Shown in pieces: positions 11,733-22,338 of a stretch of 64,000 nucleotides of DNA (positions are counted from its first letter, which is position 1; every line of letters starts with the position of its first letter). Source of the DNA: Laetiporus sulphureus 93-53 (Eukaryota > Basidiomycota > Agaricomycetes > Polyporales > Laetiporaceae); NCBI RefSeq assembly GCF_001632365.1, contig NW_024468553.1, positions 29,046 through 93,045 on the forward strand, in the 5' to 3' direction. The position numbers and the translations under genes were made by a program. The notes under the pieces were generated by a model that saw nothing but the letters and a program-made list of their open reading frames with translations, was not told the DNA's origin and made no database searches.

Positions 11733-11922
11733 GTTGAGATTTGGAGGAGGGAGGGGAAGGAGGGAAGTTGGCTCGCTGCAGCCACTGCCGCGCTGCGATT
11801 CAAAAATACAAGGTCACGTGGTGAACGCGGTTCTTGATCGCAAGCTGAGATGAGATGGTCCGCTTTACCAAAAACCTCTGCGGGTACTTGCAAAGCTCGG
11901 TTTGATAATTGTTCTGAACTGA
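11733..11922. promoter_or_regulatory. Shared intergenic promoter of TIM13 and JJJ1
   Basis: This 190-bp spacer separates two divergent starts. It contains a palindromic CACGTG at 11815-11820 (context ggtcacgtggtg), the core bound by bHLH factors of the Cbf1 type. It also has purine-rich DNA on the TIM13 side. No TATA box is obvious. A role in co-regulation is inference. Confidence 0.5.
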
Positions 11923-14007
11923 ATGGGAAATCGCGAGTCGACTGGGGACGAGCAAGCCGAGGATGGACTCCCAGCTGCTCCGCCGGATTACTATGCCTTG
12001 CTCGAGGTCGACGAGTCCGCGACGACGGACGACATCAGAGTATGCTTCTCTACAATGAAGCAGATATCGTGGCTCATTCTGGGTGTCTACTCCATGCAGC
12101 GCTCGTTCAGGAGGCTAGCACTGGTTCACCATCCAGACAAAAATGTGGACGATGTGGAAAGAGCCACGAAGCGGTTCGCAGCATTGCAACAAGCGTACGA
12201 GGTGTGCATTTTTGGCTTTCCTCAGTCGACCTGCAGACTGATCGGTCCGTGATACCAAAGGTTCTCAGCGATGATCAAGTGAGCCGATGTTTACTTGTAT
12301 CTGTCTCTCGCAGGCTCACCCTCCGTGTCAAGTAGGAGAGGGCTTGGTATGACAACCACAAGGCTTCCCTCGTCCCTGAGCCCGATGCTCAAACCGTGTT
12401 CGAGGAAATCAAGAGAGGGGCGCCTCCTCCTCGAGCTCGTGGCCGAGGCTTGACTGTCCGGCACCTCGCTCTGTTCCTCGATATCTCTATCTATCATGGA
12501 TTTGATGACGGCCCGGATGTATGTGCTAGTGCCTTTGTTTCAGCGACATGTCATTCAAAATCCCGGTTCGCAGAGCTTTTTCACAATATACCGAAACTTG
12601 TTCGACCGCCTGGCTTACGACGAAAAACAATACGTCGACATGACACTCCCGTCCTTTGGCGATTCGACATGGCCCTGGGCGCCTCCATCAAAGACGGAAC
12701 AAGAGAAGGCAGCACGAACGTTCTACAATTTCTGGCTGAACTTCCTCACAAAAAAGGACTTCAATTGGGCGGAGCAGTGGAACATATCTGAAGCACCTGA
12801 CAGGCGGGTGCGCAGGTATGCAAAAGTGAGCCCTTATGGAATTGTACCGATGATGACCCATTTTGCCTAGAATAATGCAAAAAGACAACAAGAAAGCTCG
12901 CGAAGACGCTCGGAAGGAGTATAATGATACTATCAACGTGAGAACCCTGCAGCTCGTAGAGGCGAGCTTAATTGACGTGGGCTTTCACCGTCAGTCTCTC
13001 ACAAGGTTCGTCCGCAAACGCGATCCCCGCTACAAAGCCCACATCGCACACCAATCGCAAACGCACACCCGGACCCCTGCGTCCGGGTCGCGCACGCCCG
13101 CCTCCGCACCGACGGCTGCACCAGCGCTCGTCCCCGAATTCGTCGAGCAGGACTGGCAAAAGGCCACGCGGACGGACGTCGACGAGGCGGCAGATCTCGA
13201 GTGGGCGGCCGCGGAAGGTGTAGAAGCAGAGGTGTGGGAATGTGTCGCGTGCGAGAAGACGTTTCGCAGCGAGGCGGCGTGGGACAGCCATGAGCGGAGC
13301 AAGAAGCATCTGAAGGCGGTGGAGATGTTGAAGCGGCAGATGAGGGAGGAGGAACAGGAGTTGGGCTTGGGCAGTGAGGCGGAGGGAGACGAGATGGAAG
13401 AGGAAGAGGAAGAAGAGGAGGTCGGAGAGGACAAGGATATTGAGGAGCCCTTGCCATCGCCCAGTCTGCAGAAAATGTCGGACCATGAGGATGTACAAGC
13501 ACAAAGCAAAGAGCGAATCGAAGAGAATGGAGAAGAGGAAAATATACCGCAGCCAAAAGCACGGAAGGAAGCGAAGAAGGCGAGGGCTGCATCTCCCGAA
13601 TTTATGCTCAAGTCCGAGAGAAAGAACCGCAACCTCTTCAACGACGAAGCCGACCAATCTATGGGCTCGAGCCCGCCAGCAGAGACCGAACAGGACACAG
13701 CAGGAGACGGCACGCCTGAACCCGGTCCACCACAGCCTCAGCTGTCCAAGCGGGAGAAGCGGCGGGCAAAGGAGGCGGCGAAGCAAGCGCCAGGGGAGGC
13801 TACTGCAGTGAAGCTGGTGCGCGTTATCTCTATTTCTATCAGGAAATGCCTTCACAGCACTGTTAGCAATGTAATGTCTGCAACTCAGAATTCGAGAGCA
13901 GAACGAAGCTCTTTGCTCACGTCAAGTCAACAGGTCATGCACTCGCCTCCCCAGCTGACGGCAGTCAAGGTCAAGGGGGGAGGAAGAGTAAGAAGGGAAG
14001 GAGGTAG
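11923..14007 (+). CDS. JJJ1: J-domain protein Jjj1/DNAJC21, late 60S maturation factor
   Basis: Jjj1 stimulates Ssa-type Hsp70 with Rei1 to recycle Arx1-Alb1 from cytosolic pre-60S particles. The model has eight exons: 11923-12039, 12100-12201, 12261-12278, 12336-12518, 12574-12815, 12871-12937, 12995-13816 and 13867-14007. The N-terminal J-domain shows [17 protein letters not shown], then the HPD loop (LVHHPDKN) and FAALQQAYE. It is followed by [18 protein letters not shown] and the family core ending [12 protein letters not shown]. Two C2H2 zinc fingers follow: [20 protein letters not shown] and, in the last exon, [21 protein letters not shown] long Glu-rich linker separates them and the end is Lys/Arg-rich, as in the family. 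Exon 3 is only 18 nt and encodes VLSDDQ. Confidence 0.94.
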
Positions 14008-14209
14008 CGGATACAGAGCATTAGAGGATTGACTGCCAGATACATCATTATATCTGACCGGTAGCGTGACCGTAGATGCTTGCCTGAATACCTAGATATC
14101 CGCAATAATATATATAGCACAAGCAAGTATACAGAGAAGATATAAAAAGACCAAAAAGATAGCTCGCAGTATGGTACGCTGAGAAAACGCTTAGCAGAAC
14201 ATGCAGTGA

Positions 14210-15581
14210 TTATCCCATCAGCTGCGTCACGTCGCCCGGTGGGTATTTCGTCTGCGAAAATGTCAACAGCCTGCCATCGAGTTTAGAAAGGGCCAACAAT
14301 CAAGAGAACAGGAAACTACCGCACCGTTTCAGACTTTGAATGTACTTCCGGCTGACTTCGTCGTTGAGCACATGTGCAACTTGATCTGCAGAAATCTTCT
14401 CCCGAGCGGAACGTTCATGAATACTATTGTAAGGTTCTCAGAAATGGCACTTTATTATGTGAGGACAATATACGCACCCCACCATGGTCACACCGATGGG
14501 CCAAGGCGCATTGCCGATGGAGAGCCTTAGGTAAGAGTCGTTCGCTTTCTGGTACTGCCGTTTCTGCATGTGGTGCACAATCTCGGCAACGCGTGCTAAC
14601 ATATCTGGCGGAAGGTTCTGGAGGGGGTTTGAGTAAATACCATAGCGATTCATGAGCGATGAATAACACAAACTCGTGAACGGAGAAGCTTGAAAAGCGG
14701 CTTTAGATATTCGGCGGACTGTCTTTGCGTGGCTGCTGCCAGCTTGCCCTGTGCCGTCCGCTTGACGTTTTCTGGAGAGAAACGTTAGCTACGTTATATG
14801 CGATCGCGCAAGAAAGGCTGCTAACCGGGCCGCTCGTCCATCCACCCCTCCCACTCCTTCAGCGTCCGTTTCAATGCATAGTAGATGATGGGGTACAGCC
14901 TGTCAGGATCCGTCTTGACCAGCTCCAGATCCAAAATCTCCGGCATATCCGCAGAGCCCTCCTTCTTCTTTCCCTTGTCCTTTCCCTCCTCCTGTGCGCG
15001 CTTGTCCTTCAGCTGCCTTTCCACATTCTCGACGTCCTCCAAAGCCTTCTTGAAGTCATTCTGGCCGCCGTACCGATCGTGCCCCTTCTCCTCAATGAGC
15101 TCGAGGGCGCGCAAGCGGAGCCGCCTGTCTTTGTCAGACTCGCCGAATAGGCGGATAGGTTGGCCCTTCGCCCGAAGGCGGCGAACGGTCTCTTCGTTCG
15201 AGATGTTGAATGTCGCAGAGGACTCTGGAACTGGAGATGCACTGGATCTGATAATATCTGGGGAAGGAGACACGGACGATGGGCCGGAGGAAGAAGCCTG
15301 CTCTCCAGTTGCGCATTGGGCTTGTCTGATAGTACAGAGGAGAAAGAGATACTCACTTTTGTTACAGCAGCATTTCGCCTCCGTTCCTCATGCTCCCGCC
15401 CTTTCTTCTCTCGTTCTTCTCTCTCCTTTGCGTCCTTCTCCTCGCGTTCCTTACGCTCACGTTCCTCCTTAAGGCGCTCAATGTCGCCTCGGCGCATATA
15501 CTTTGTAGGCCGCTGTGCGAGAACGGGATCCTCCCGCAGTGCCTTGCGCTTTACGGCAATCTCAGCTTTGAGAGCGTCCAT
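14210..15581 (-). CDS. PRP18: Pre-mRNA splicing factor Prp18
   Basis: Prp18 acts with Slu7 in the second step of splicing, stabilising the 3' splice site in the spliceosome. The first exon (15581-15357) encodes [19 protein letters not shown] and a charged Glu/Arg/Lys coiled-coil-like stretch. The second (15297-14826) carries the PRP4-like/SFM motif region [20 protein letters not shown] followed by FGES. Later exons encode [30 protein letters not shown], and the family signature [16 protein letters not shown]. The last coding exon reads [19 protein letters not shown] and stops at 14210. The gene is tail-to-tail with JJJ1 (about 200 bp) and head-to-head with COX12 (184 bp). Confidence 0.95.
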
Positions 15582-15765
15582 GGCGGCGAGCAAACAGACA
15601 GAATGTGAATGGTGGTGGCGGGCCAAGGCGGCAGTGACGGTTAAGGCCGAGGCGCGTAGCCGAGAGTGAGCGAGCCCGTGCGCGGCGCATTCCATCATCT
15701 CCCGACTGCAACTTGTACATCCGACCACTTCCATCTTTCCTCCCCATTCCCTCCATACAGCTGCC
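15582..15765. promoter_or_regulatory. Shared intergenic promoter of PRP18 and COX12
   Basis: This is a 184-bp GC-rich spacer between divergent start codons. There is a pyrimidine-rich tract on the COX12 side just before its ATG, as is common near fungal transcription starts. I saw no TATA or CCAAT box. Confidence 0.45.
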
Positions 15766-16295
15766 ATGTCTGAGTCTGATCTCTCGAGGTTTGTGCTTAG
15801 TCGGCTGCTAACAGCGCATTTTTCTGACCTGTTGCCGCAGCAAATACGTTCTTCAAACCGCTGGCTTCGACGGTACATCCTGGAATAACACAACGTCTCT
15901 CTCCGCTGTCACTGACGTCTGTCCGCATAGCCCGGTTCCCTAACCAGAACCAGACCTGGCACTGGTGCGCGCCCAATGCCAATCCTCGCTGCTTGTGTGT
16001 TGACTTGTCACTTTAGCTTCCAGAACTACACGGACTACTTCAAGTGCATCGCAGCCAAGGGCGAGGACTTTGCGCCTTGCAAGCAGTTCAAGCGGGCGTA
16101 CAATTCACTCTGCCCCAGTAAGCTCTCATATTTTATCCTTGCGCCCTTATAATTGATCGCGCCATTTCCAGATGAATGGGTGAGTGTGCAATGCGCGGTA
16201 TCCTTGCGTGTCCGCTGACCCCTTTCGTCTATAAGACTGCCAAGTGGGATGAGCAGAGGGAGAATGGCACGTTCCCCGCCTCGCTTGAGCCGTGA
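15766..16295 (+). CDS. COX12: Cytochrome c oxidase subunit VIb (Cox12)
   Basis: Cox12 is an intermembrane-space subunit of complex IV that bridges the dimer and assists copper delivery to Cox2. The gene is short and split by at least five introns. The spliced product starts MSESDLS, continues KYVLQTAGFDARFPNQNQTW, and ends WDEQRENGTFPASLEP. The CX9C plus CX10C fold signature is present: C-FQNYTDYFK-C, and C-KQFKRAYNSL-C. The length of about 80 residues fits the family. One exon encodes only the few residues around NEW. Confidence 0.93.
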
Positions 16296-16783
16296 AATGT
16301 AGGAGCTGTCTTATTGTGTACCATGAAAGTCGCGAAGGGGGAAAATAGATGTTTTCCTTGAATGGGCTTGCAAAGAGTTACAAATTGTTTCAATCGCCGA
16401 CCTTTGAGACTCGCGCCATCCGAGGGAACGTATCATACTTCCCGCACTATTTAAGCCGACAAGAGGCATGAGTTGTGCGGTCTTTGATTGAACATTGAGC
16501 ATTTGTTCGTGTACATGGCTTTGAATGCATATAGGTACTCTAATCCAGTGTGCAATCGATTCCTGACAGTCAGAGCAGACGTATGCTATAGCTAATTCAA
16601 GAATGGCGGTGCAAGACAGGAGAGCTGTTCGAATCCTCCAGTACAGCAAAGAAAATAACATTAACTCGAAGACAAGACAAGCAAGGGATGTACATTGCAT
16701 CTAACCCAGAAGCTGTCATTCGTTCTGGCGGCAGTTAAGGCGAGTCCAATCTACGCTTTTCAGTGAGCATTCTGTCACGCACA
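16296..16783. other. 3' spacer between COX12 and TIF3
   Basis: This 488-bp stretch separates convergent genes. It should hold both 3' untranslated regions. I see no gene or structured RNA. A minus-strand frame at 16311-16700 is open but shows no recognisable protein. Confidence 0.5.
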
Positions 16784-18721
16784 TCAGATCTTGACCTCGT
16801 CGATTTTCTCCGTTTCCTCATGCGCCCCATTCTCTGCGGTACTGTCGCCAGCAGCATCTTTCTTGCCAGCGGCGGCACTGGCAAAGCTGAACGATGGCCG
16901 CACGTTCGCAGCAAGCGTAACTGGACTCTTGTGCGTATCAGACGTGGGAGAGGCCGGGCTGGCGACAGAAGAGGCGGGATGCACGGGTCGCATACCCGGG
17001 TGGTCCCGTTCGCGCTGAGACGCCGTCCGCGACGACGTTCTTGACATCGAGTGAGACGCCCTTTCTTTGAACTGTTCTCGTTCTTTTTCAAGACGTTCCT
17101 CGACGGCGGCTTCCCTTCCAGAAACGTCGACGGGCCTTGAAACTGGTTAGCAACGAGGATCGCCGCTCAGCACAGGAACACCGCTTACTTAGCCGCACCG
17201 AACGGATTAGGTTTGTGCGTACTGGGCGCTGCTGCGGACGGATTAGGCGACGCGAGAGGAGAAGGGACAGCGGAGGAGCCACTGGATCGGGGTAAGAGCT
17301 CGAGCTTGCGTCGACTCATCTGAGGAGTTGAAGGTGTAGAGTTGCTTGCTACATACCGTGACGAAAGGAACTCAGTGCCCACGAACTGAGAGCATATGTG
17401 AGGATATACGCACGCGAGGTACTGTTGCGCGAAATCGCGCGGGGCCTCCGCCAGTCGCTCTCTTCGGGCGGATTGGGCACGTCCCGCGGTGGTCCCATGT
17501 CGCCGCGGCCACGCATGCTGCCGAACCGACTGCCAGGACCCTCCGACACGCTCGGCTTGAATTTGCCGCCGATGGTCCACTTCTCTTCAGTATCAGCGGA
17601 GGTGACGGGACCCTCTCGGAAGTTGGACCGCCGCCTAAAGCCTTGCTCGCCCGCCTCAGACTCGAAAGAGGATGCAGTAGATGACCGAACCGGGCCGCGG
17701 GAAGATGATCGCCAGTCAGATGCGGTGTCAGAGACGGAGGTCGGAGGCGGCTCGCGGCCTGAGGGACCCTCATACCGGCGGTGGGGGCCCTCACGAGAGG
17801 AGGAGAGGTCAGGAGGCAAAGGCCCCTCACGCCTCCAGTTCCCGGCAAATTTCTCATCGTCAAAGCCACCGTGGCCTCCACGAAAGCCTTCCTTTGCTAA
17901 ATTCATGTCAAGAAGAATTCATCTGAAAGCTGAAAAGACGTACGAGGCTCAGCGACGCTCACGCGAATCACGCGGCCTGCCAGATTCTAAGTGAACGAGT
18001 TAGCCCATGGTCAATACGGAAGCAGGCTGGAAACTTGCCGAGCCAGACTTTTCGAGTGCATCTTTAAGACCCTGTAAGTCAGCAAACTCAATGTAACCAA
18101 ATCCCTTCGGTTTTTCATCCCGGTCTCGAATGATTTTGACGGACTTTGTCTGACAAGTTGCCTGTTTGGCGCGGTGTTTGCGTCTACTGAGCCAAAGTAA
18201 AGCTTACATGCATTCCGACAAAGAAGTCCTCGAGTTCACTTTCAGTGAGGTCGAAGGCCAAGTTACCAATGAAGGCAGTGAAGGGGGGTTCTGTAGGGAG
18301 GGGAAGATCTTCTCTGAACGAAGGCGCACGATCGGCTGGGAACAAGTATCAGCAAAGACAACACAACAGCGCATGGCTACATACAGCGCGAGGACAAGTA
18401 ATCATCCCTCCTGCGGTCGGATGGGCGTCCAAGGTCACCCTCGTTCCTAGCAGCAGCTAGTAGGGCTATGAATACAGATACTGATCATTGCAACGAACGG
18501 AAGACCTACGTGCAGTAGGGAGGGCATCCATTTCATCAGCCCACGAGCCCAGGGCTGCGACGAAGCATCAACACCGGCTCTTGCATCACGATGATTCTCG
18601 CTGCTTACCGCTATCACCCAGGAACTCGTTCAGAGACATCTTCTGTGCTTTCTTGGGCGCTGTACGAGCGAGACATTTCGTGAATCGCAGGTAGCACATC
18701 AGAAGAATGATACGAACCCAT
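16784..18721 (-). CDS. TIF3: Translation initiation factor eIF4B
   Basis: eIF4B binds RNA and the 40S subunit and stimulates the eIF4A helicase in cytoplasmic initiation. The spliced N-terminus reads MAPKKAQKMSLNEFLGDS, then ALGSWADEMDALPTA, the fungal eIF4B signature. One RRM follows: FTAFIGNLAFDLTESELEDF (RNP2) and KPKGFGYIEFADLQGLKDAL (RNP1), closing with RVIRVSVAEP. The middle is rich in Arg, Gly, Asp and Ser with RREGP/FREGP repeats. The C-terminal part is Ser/Ala/Pro-rich and ends EKIDEVKI. The first coding exon is only ATGG (18721-18718), and the intron after it starts gttcgt and ends cgtacag. The 3' exons are at about 17047-16784. Confidence 0.92.
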
Positions 18722-19134
18722 TTTAAAGACTGCAGCTGAGATGTAAAGCGAGAGCAATTGGTGGTTCAACGCAGAGAGGAGCTTGTGCGCGAATGACCAA
18801 AAATCTCAGAACTTTAGACCGGGCATCGAGCCTTAATCGGTGAGCTCTCTCACGGGCAACACCGCTGACCACTGCTCTCTCCCTCATTCGCTTTCTGGTT
18901 TTATTCAACATACATTCCGACGACTGGTCGGGTCCAGCCACTGCTACCTGCGATCGCGACTGAATGACTCTAGTCACGGAGGACTGAGCGGTAAGGATCA
19001 CCGAAAAGGCAGAATAGCCTCCTGGAATTACGTAAGTAAATCAGTATTCCAGTCCGGGCGGGCATGTGGCCATCGCTACCTGCTCGTTACCCACTCTCTT
19101 TCCAAACAAGTTTGACGGACTTACGTCCACCAAC
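18722..19134. promoter_or_regulatory. Divergent spacer between TIF3 and ARPC2
   Basis: This 413-bp stretch lies between two start codons on opposite strands. No recognisable gene is inside it, and it presumably holds both promoters and 5' leaders. I could not assign any specific site. Confidence 0.4.
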
Positions 19135-20341
19135 ATGATATTACTTGAGGTACATTGGGCACCTTAGCACTATTTGAATGAATCAGCTGAGATTTGCACA
19201 CCCCAGTCACACAACTACATCATCCAGACTACGCTGGCAGAGAAATGCATCAAGTCGGTGTGCTGTTCCCTCATCCATCATGCACCGCTATAACTGGAGG
19301 TCCTGTAGGCCGAGCTCTCTGGACGTTCAGTTTGTTGACTTTGATGGCGTCCGCTTCCACCTGTCCACGCCCGAGCGCAAGACTGCGTTGCTACTCTCCA
19401 TGAACATCCGTTGCTGGGACGAGCTTGTCAGATACGGCGTGAACGATGTGCTCAAACGGGAATATGGTGCTCTTCTAAAGGGTGCGCCAGAGCCAGAGTA
19501 CGACATAAGTCTGGAGGTTGATCTCGAGAAGATGCCCCCGGAGGGTGGTGAGTGGATCCGTGGCCGGCTTGCCTCCGTGCCACGTATGGACGCACAGCTG
19601 ATCCCCTGCTAGAGGAACGAGATGCCTACATCAAGAACATCGCACTGCTCAAGCGAAATGCACTGGCAGTCCCATTTGAGTCTGCATTTGCCGCACAGAA
19701 ACAGCTAGAGGCCGCCGGCAACGGGCAGGGGGGACTAATGGCCTTGCACTACCGCGACGAAGAGGTCATCTACGTGCAGGCATCCCCGGATCGCGTCACC
19801 GTTATCTTCTCGACCATGTTCCGCGAAGAGACAGACCGTATCTTTGGCAAGGTCTTTCTCCAGGTACGCTTTAGCAGGCCTGTCAAATGATATTGCTTCT
19901 GACATCTGCGCCTTTGGGCAGGAATTCGTCGATGCACGCCGGTTGCCCACGATCCAGAGTGCGCCGCAAGTCCTTTACACCACACGCGAACCTCCCCTGG
20001 AGATCCGTCACCTTCCGGGGCTCACCGACTCCGACGACGTGGGCTACGTGACGTTCGTCCTCTTCCCCCGCCACTTTGCCAACGCAGAGATTGCATCGGC
20101 CACGATTAGCCATATTCAACTCTTCCGTGACTATCTACATTATCACATCAAATGCTCGAAGGCGTACATGCACTCGCGTATGCGGCACCGGGTCAGCGAG
20201 TTCCAGAAGGTGCTAAACAGAGCCAAGACAGAGGTTGCTGTTGCCGACAGGAAGACTGCGAGGTCAGTAGGTAGTGCTTCACGTCGTCATTTACTAAACT
20301 CACGGTATTCTCTTAGCGGTCGCTCTATGATGTCGCGTTAA
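19135..20341 (+). CDS. ARC35: Arp2/3 complex 34 kDa subunit (ARPC2)
   Basis: ARPC2 is a core subunit of the complex that nucleates branched actin at the cell cortex and endocytic sites. The six-exon model is 19135-19149, 19207-19253, 19309-19547, 19613-19863, 19922-20262 and 20317-20341. It begins [18 protein letters not shown], then [20 protein letters not shown] and [16 protein letters not shown]. It continues with [20 protein letters not shown] and [17 protein letters not shown]. The conserved C-terminal half includes [20 protein letters not shown] and [18 protein letters not shown], and it ends GRSMMSR. Exons 2-3 join through a gtcggt donor, chosen because it restores the family sequence. 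Length and order are normal. Confidence 0.94.
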
Positions 20342-20661
20342 GTGCGATCATTAGAATGGTTCAATGTCAAGGATCCATTGTATTTCTAGCGGCTCGGGCT
20401 TATAAATGATAATTTGTACGAGACACTGGGGATGATATAACTTAAGTCCGGTTTTCCTACGTCCCGGTAGAGCGCACGAAGACTATCAATAAATCTACAA
20501 AGTATGCGTTGATGCAGATAAGCCCATATCGCGATGTGTGATTAGAATGTGGGAATAGGGTATCAACTGAGCGAAATTGCAGGAGGGAAGCGTGGTACCC
20601 AGGTTTTGATGAAGTATTGGGACAAGTGCGCTGCTGGATCGAAGAGTGATCCTGGCAACGG
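20342..20661. other. 3' spacer between ARPC2 and the homeodomain gene
   Basis: This 320-bp stretch lies between convergent genes. It is AT-richer than the flanking coding DNA, fits two 3' untranslated regions, and holds no gene. Confidence 0.5.
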
Positions 20662-22338
20662 CTATGGTGGGCGCGAGTACTGAAATCCGCCGCGGCGTTG
20701 TGGTGACTCCAGCGGAAAACTGTTCCAGTTGATAGTCGCACCAGATTGCGAAGAATGACCGTCGAAGTTCTGATGAACGGAGCCAAGAGAGGAAAGTCTG
20801 TGAGACGCATAACCTGGGTGCGAAACAGGTTCATGACTACGTCGCTCGGAGTACTGACTCGGATATTGGGGGGTGATGGGATAAGACGTGGATGCGCAGG
20901 TTGGCACATCGACAGGATGAGACGGAGGTAGTTCGTGTGTGATATATGTGTGCATTCTACCATCGAGCCATGCGCTCATCGAAGGCTTTTCATAGTGATA
21001 TAGCGGGGATTGCGGCACATTCGTCGGTGAAGGGATCGCATACGACTGGACGAGGGGCGATGGCTCTCTGAGGGACTCCACAGAGGCGGACTGCGAAGAG
21101 TGAGGGTCAGGAGGTCCAAGGATATTAACCATGCGACGAAACCCCGCAACGTACCGGAGAAACCCCAAGGTGCTCAATGCTGTGCTGTCGGCTCACAGAC
21201 GTCGGGAAGGACCCTGCGTTCCCATCTTGGGGCTCCTCCGCATAGCGCGGCGCCGCGAGCAGAGAGATATCGCCGTACGCCCCAAAGAGATTGTAATTCT
21301 GCGCAACCTGAGAAAGGACGACGGCGGATCCGACGAGCTCGTGGCGCAAGACTCTCGTCGCCTGCTTGTCTTGGGTCCAGTCGCTGCATTGCTTCCAGCA
21401 GCAGGTGACCTGGCTGTTGGATTGCGAAGTGTTCTTCTTGCGGTGGAAGAAGACAGGCGGTTTCGAGAGGCTGAACGTCGCGCGACCCAGACCAGGCGCA
21501 ACGTGTGCAAAGCTGGTATCCACGATGACGTCGAAGGGGATCTCCATCTTGAAATCAGACCCTGCGCATTGGACGTGCCACACGATACATCGTCTCGCCT
21601 CAGGCACGTATGCAATCAAATCATGTCTATCGTGCGTCATCGCGATGCGCCGCCACGTCCCGATGGTCAATTCATAACAAGGCATAAATGTGACGGCTAC
21701 TCGAGATCATCAGACTCAATATTCTTTCCTTGAGAATATTCACTCACGTCCATCCTCCCCGATATGGCGACGGAGTTCACTCTCATCGCCAGCATTTACG
21801 TAAGAGAAGATCTGTGGTGGATTGTCCAGTTCTTCCCCGACTCCCCTTGCTCCTGCTTGGAGTTTGGCTTTCGCTCGCCTATCGAATGATGTTATCAGCG
21901 ACAGCTCCAGGCTGTAATCATCCGCGAATACCTGTTCTGGAACCAGATTTGAGTCTGTCTCTCAGCCATGCCGAGTTGGTCACAGATTTCCTTTCTTTGG
22001 GCCGCCGTTGGATTTCTGTTGACCTCGAAAAACCGCTCGAGCTGCGCCAATTGTTCCGGTGTAACTCGAGACCTTTTGCGCTTCTGTTTAACCACACCGA
22101 TCCCTGCATCTATCGCGCGCGTGCGCAAAAGCCTCGGCGAATGTGGAATTTCTGTTCCACTTATCGGTGACGTGCGAAGCGACGTGCTACTTGTGGATGT
22201 TGACGGAGAGGTTTCATCCAAAAGAGAGTCGCCGTGCGATGGAGATAGAGCTTCCGGAAGAGTAGCCAGAGTATTCTGAGACATTTGGATGGCGATTTCA
22301 GGGAAGGTGACTCCTCGAGGCGCCTGAGCAGAACGCAT
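20662..22338 (-). CDS. Homeodomain transcription factor
   Basis: The first exon encodes a Ser/Thr/Pro-rich leader and a typical homeodomain: QKRKRSRVTPEQLAQLERFF, then RKEICDQLGMAERQTQIWFQ and NRRAKAK, with the last residues across an intron. The helix 3 WFQNRR is complete, so DNA binding is expected. A later exon (about 21700-21165) encodes a second conserved block, starting PCYELTIGTWRRIAM and including FKMEIPFDVIVDTSFAHVAP. I recall this block beside homeodomains in mushroom fungi. The C-terminal exon is Ser/Pro/Tyr-rich. The start may be the methionine at 22338 or the one at 22284 (MSQNTLATLPEAL). If the first, a gtaagtc donor just upstream suggests a 5' leader intron. Targets are unknown. 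Confidence 0.88.

Noticed and set aside
12968..13855. Minus-strand 295-codon frame opposite JJJ1
   Set aside because: It is the complement of the Glu-rich, low-complexity JJJ1 exon; such acidic repeats commonly leave open reverse frames rich in Leu and Phe.
21131..21733. Plus-strand 200-codon frame opposite the homeodomain gene
   Set aside because: The minus strand carries the conserved homeodomain-associated block and consistent splice sites, so this is a shadow.
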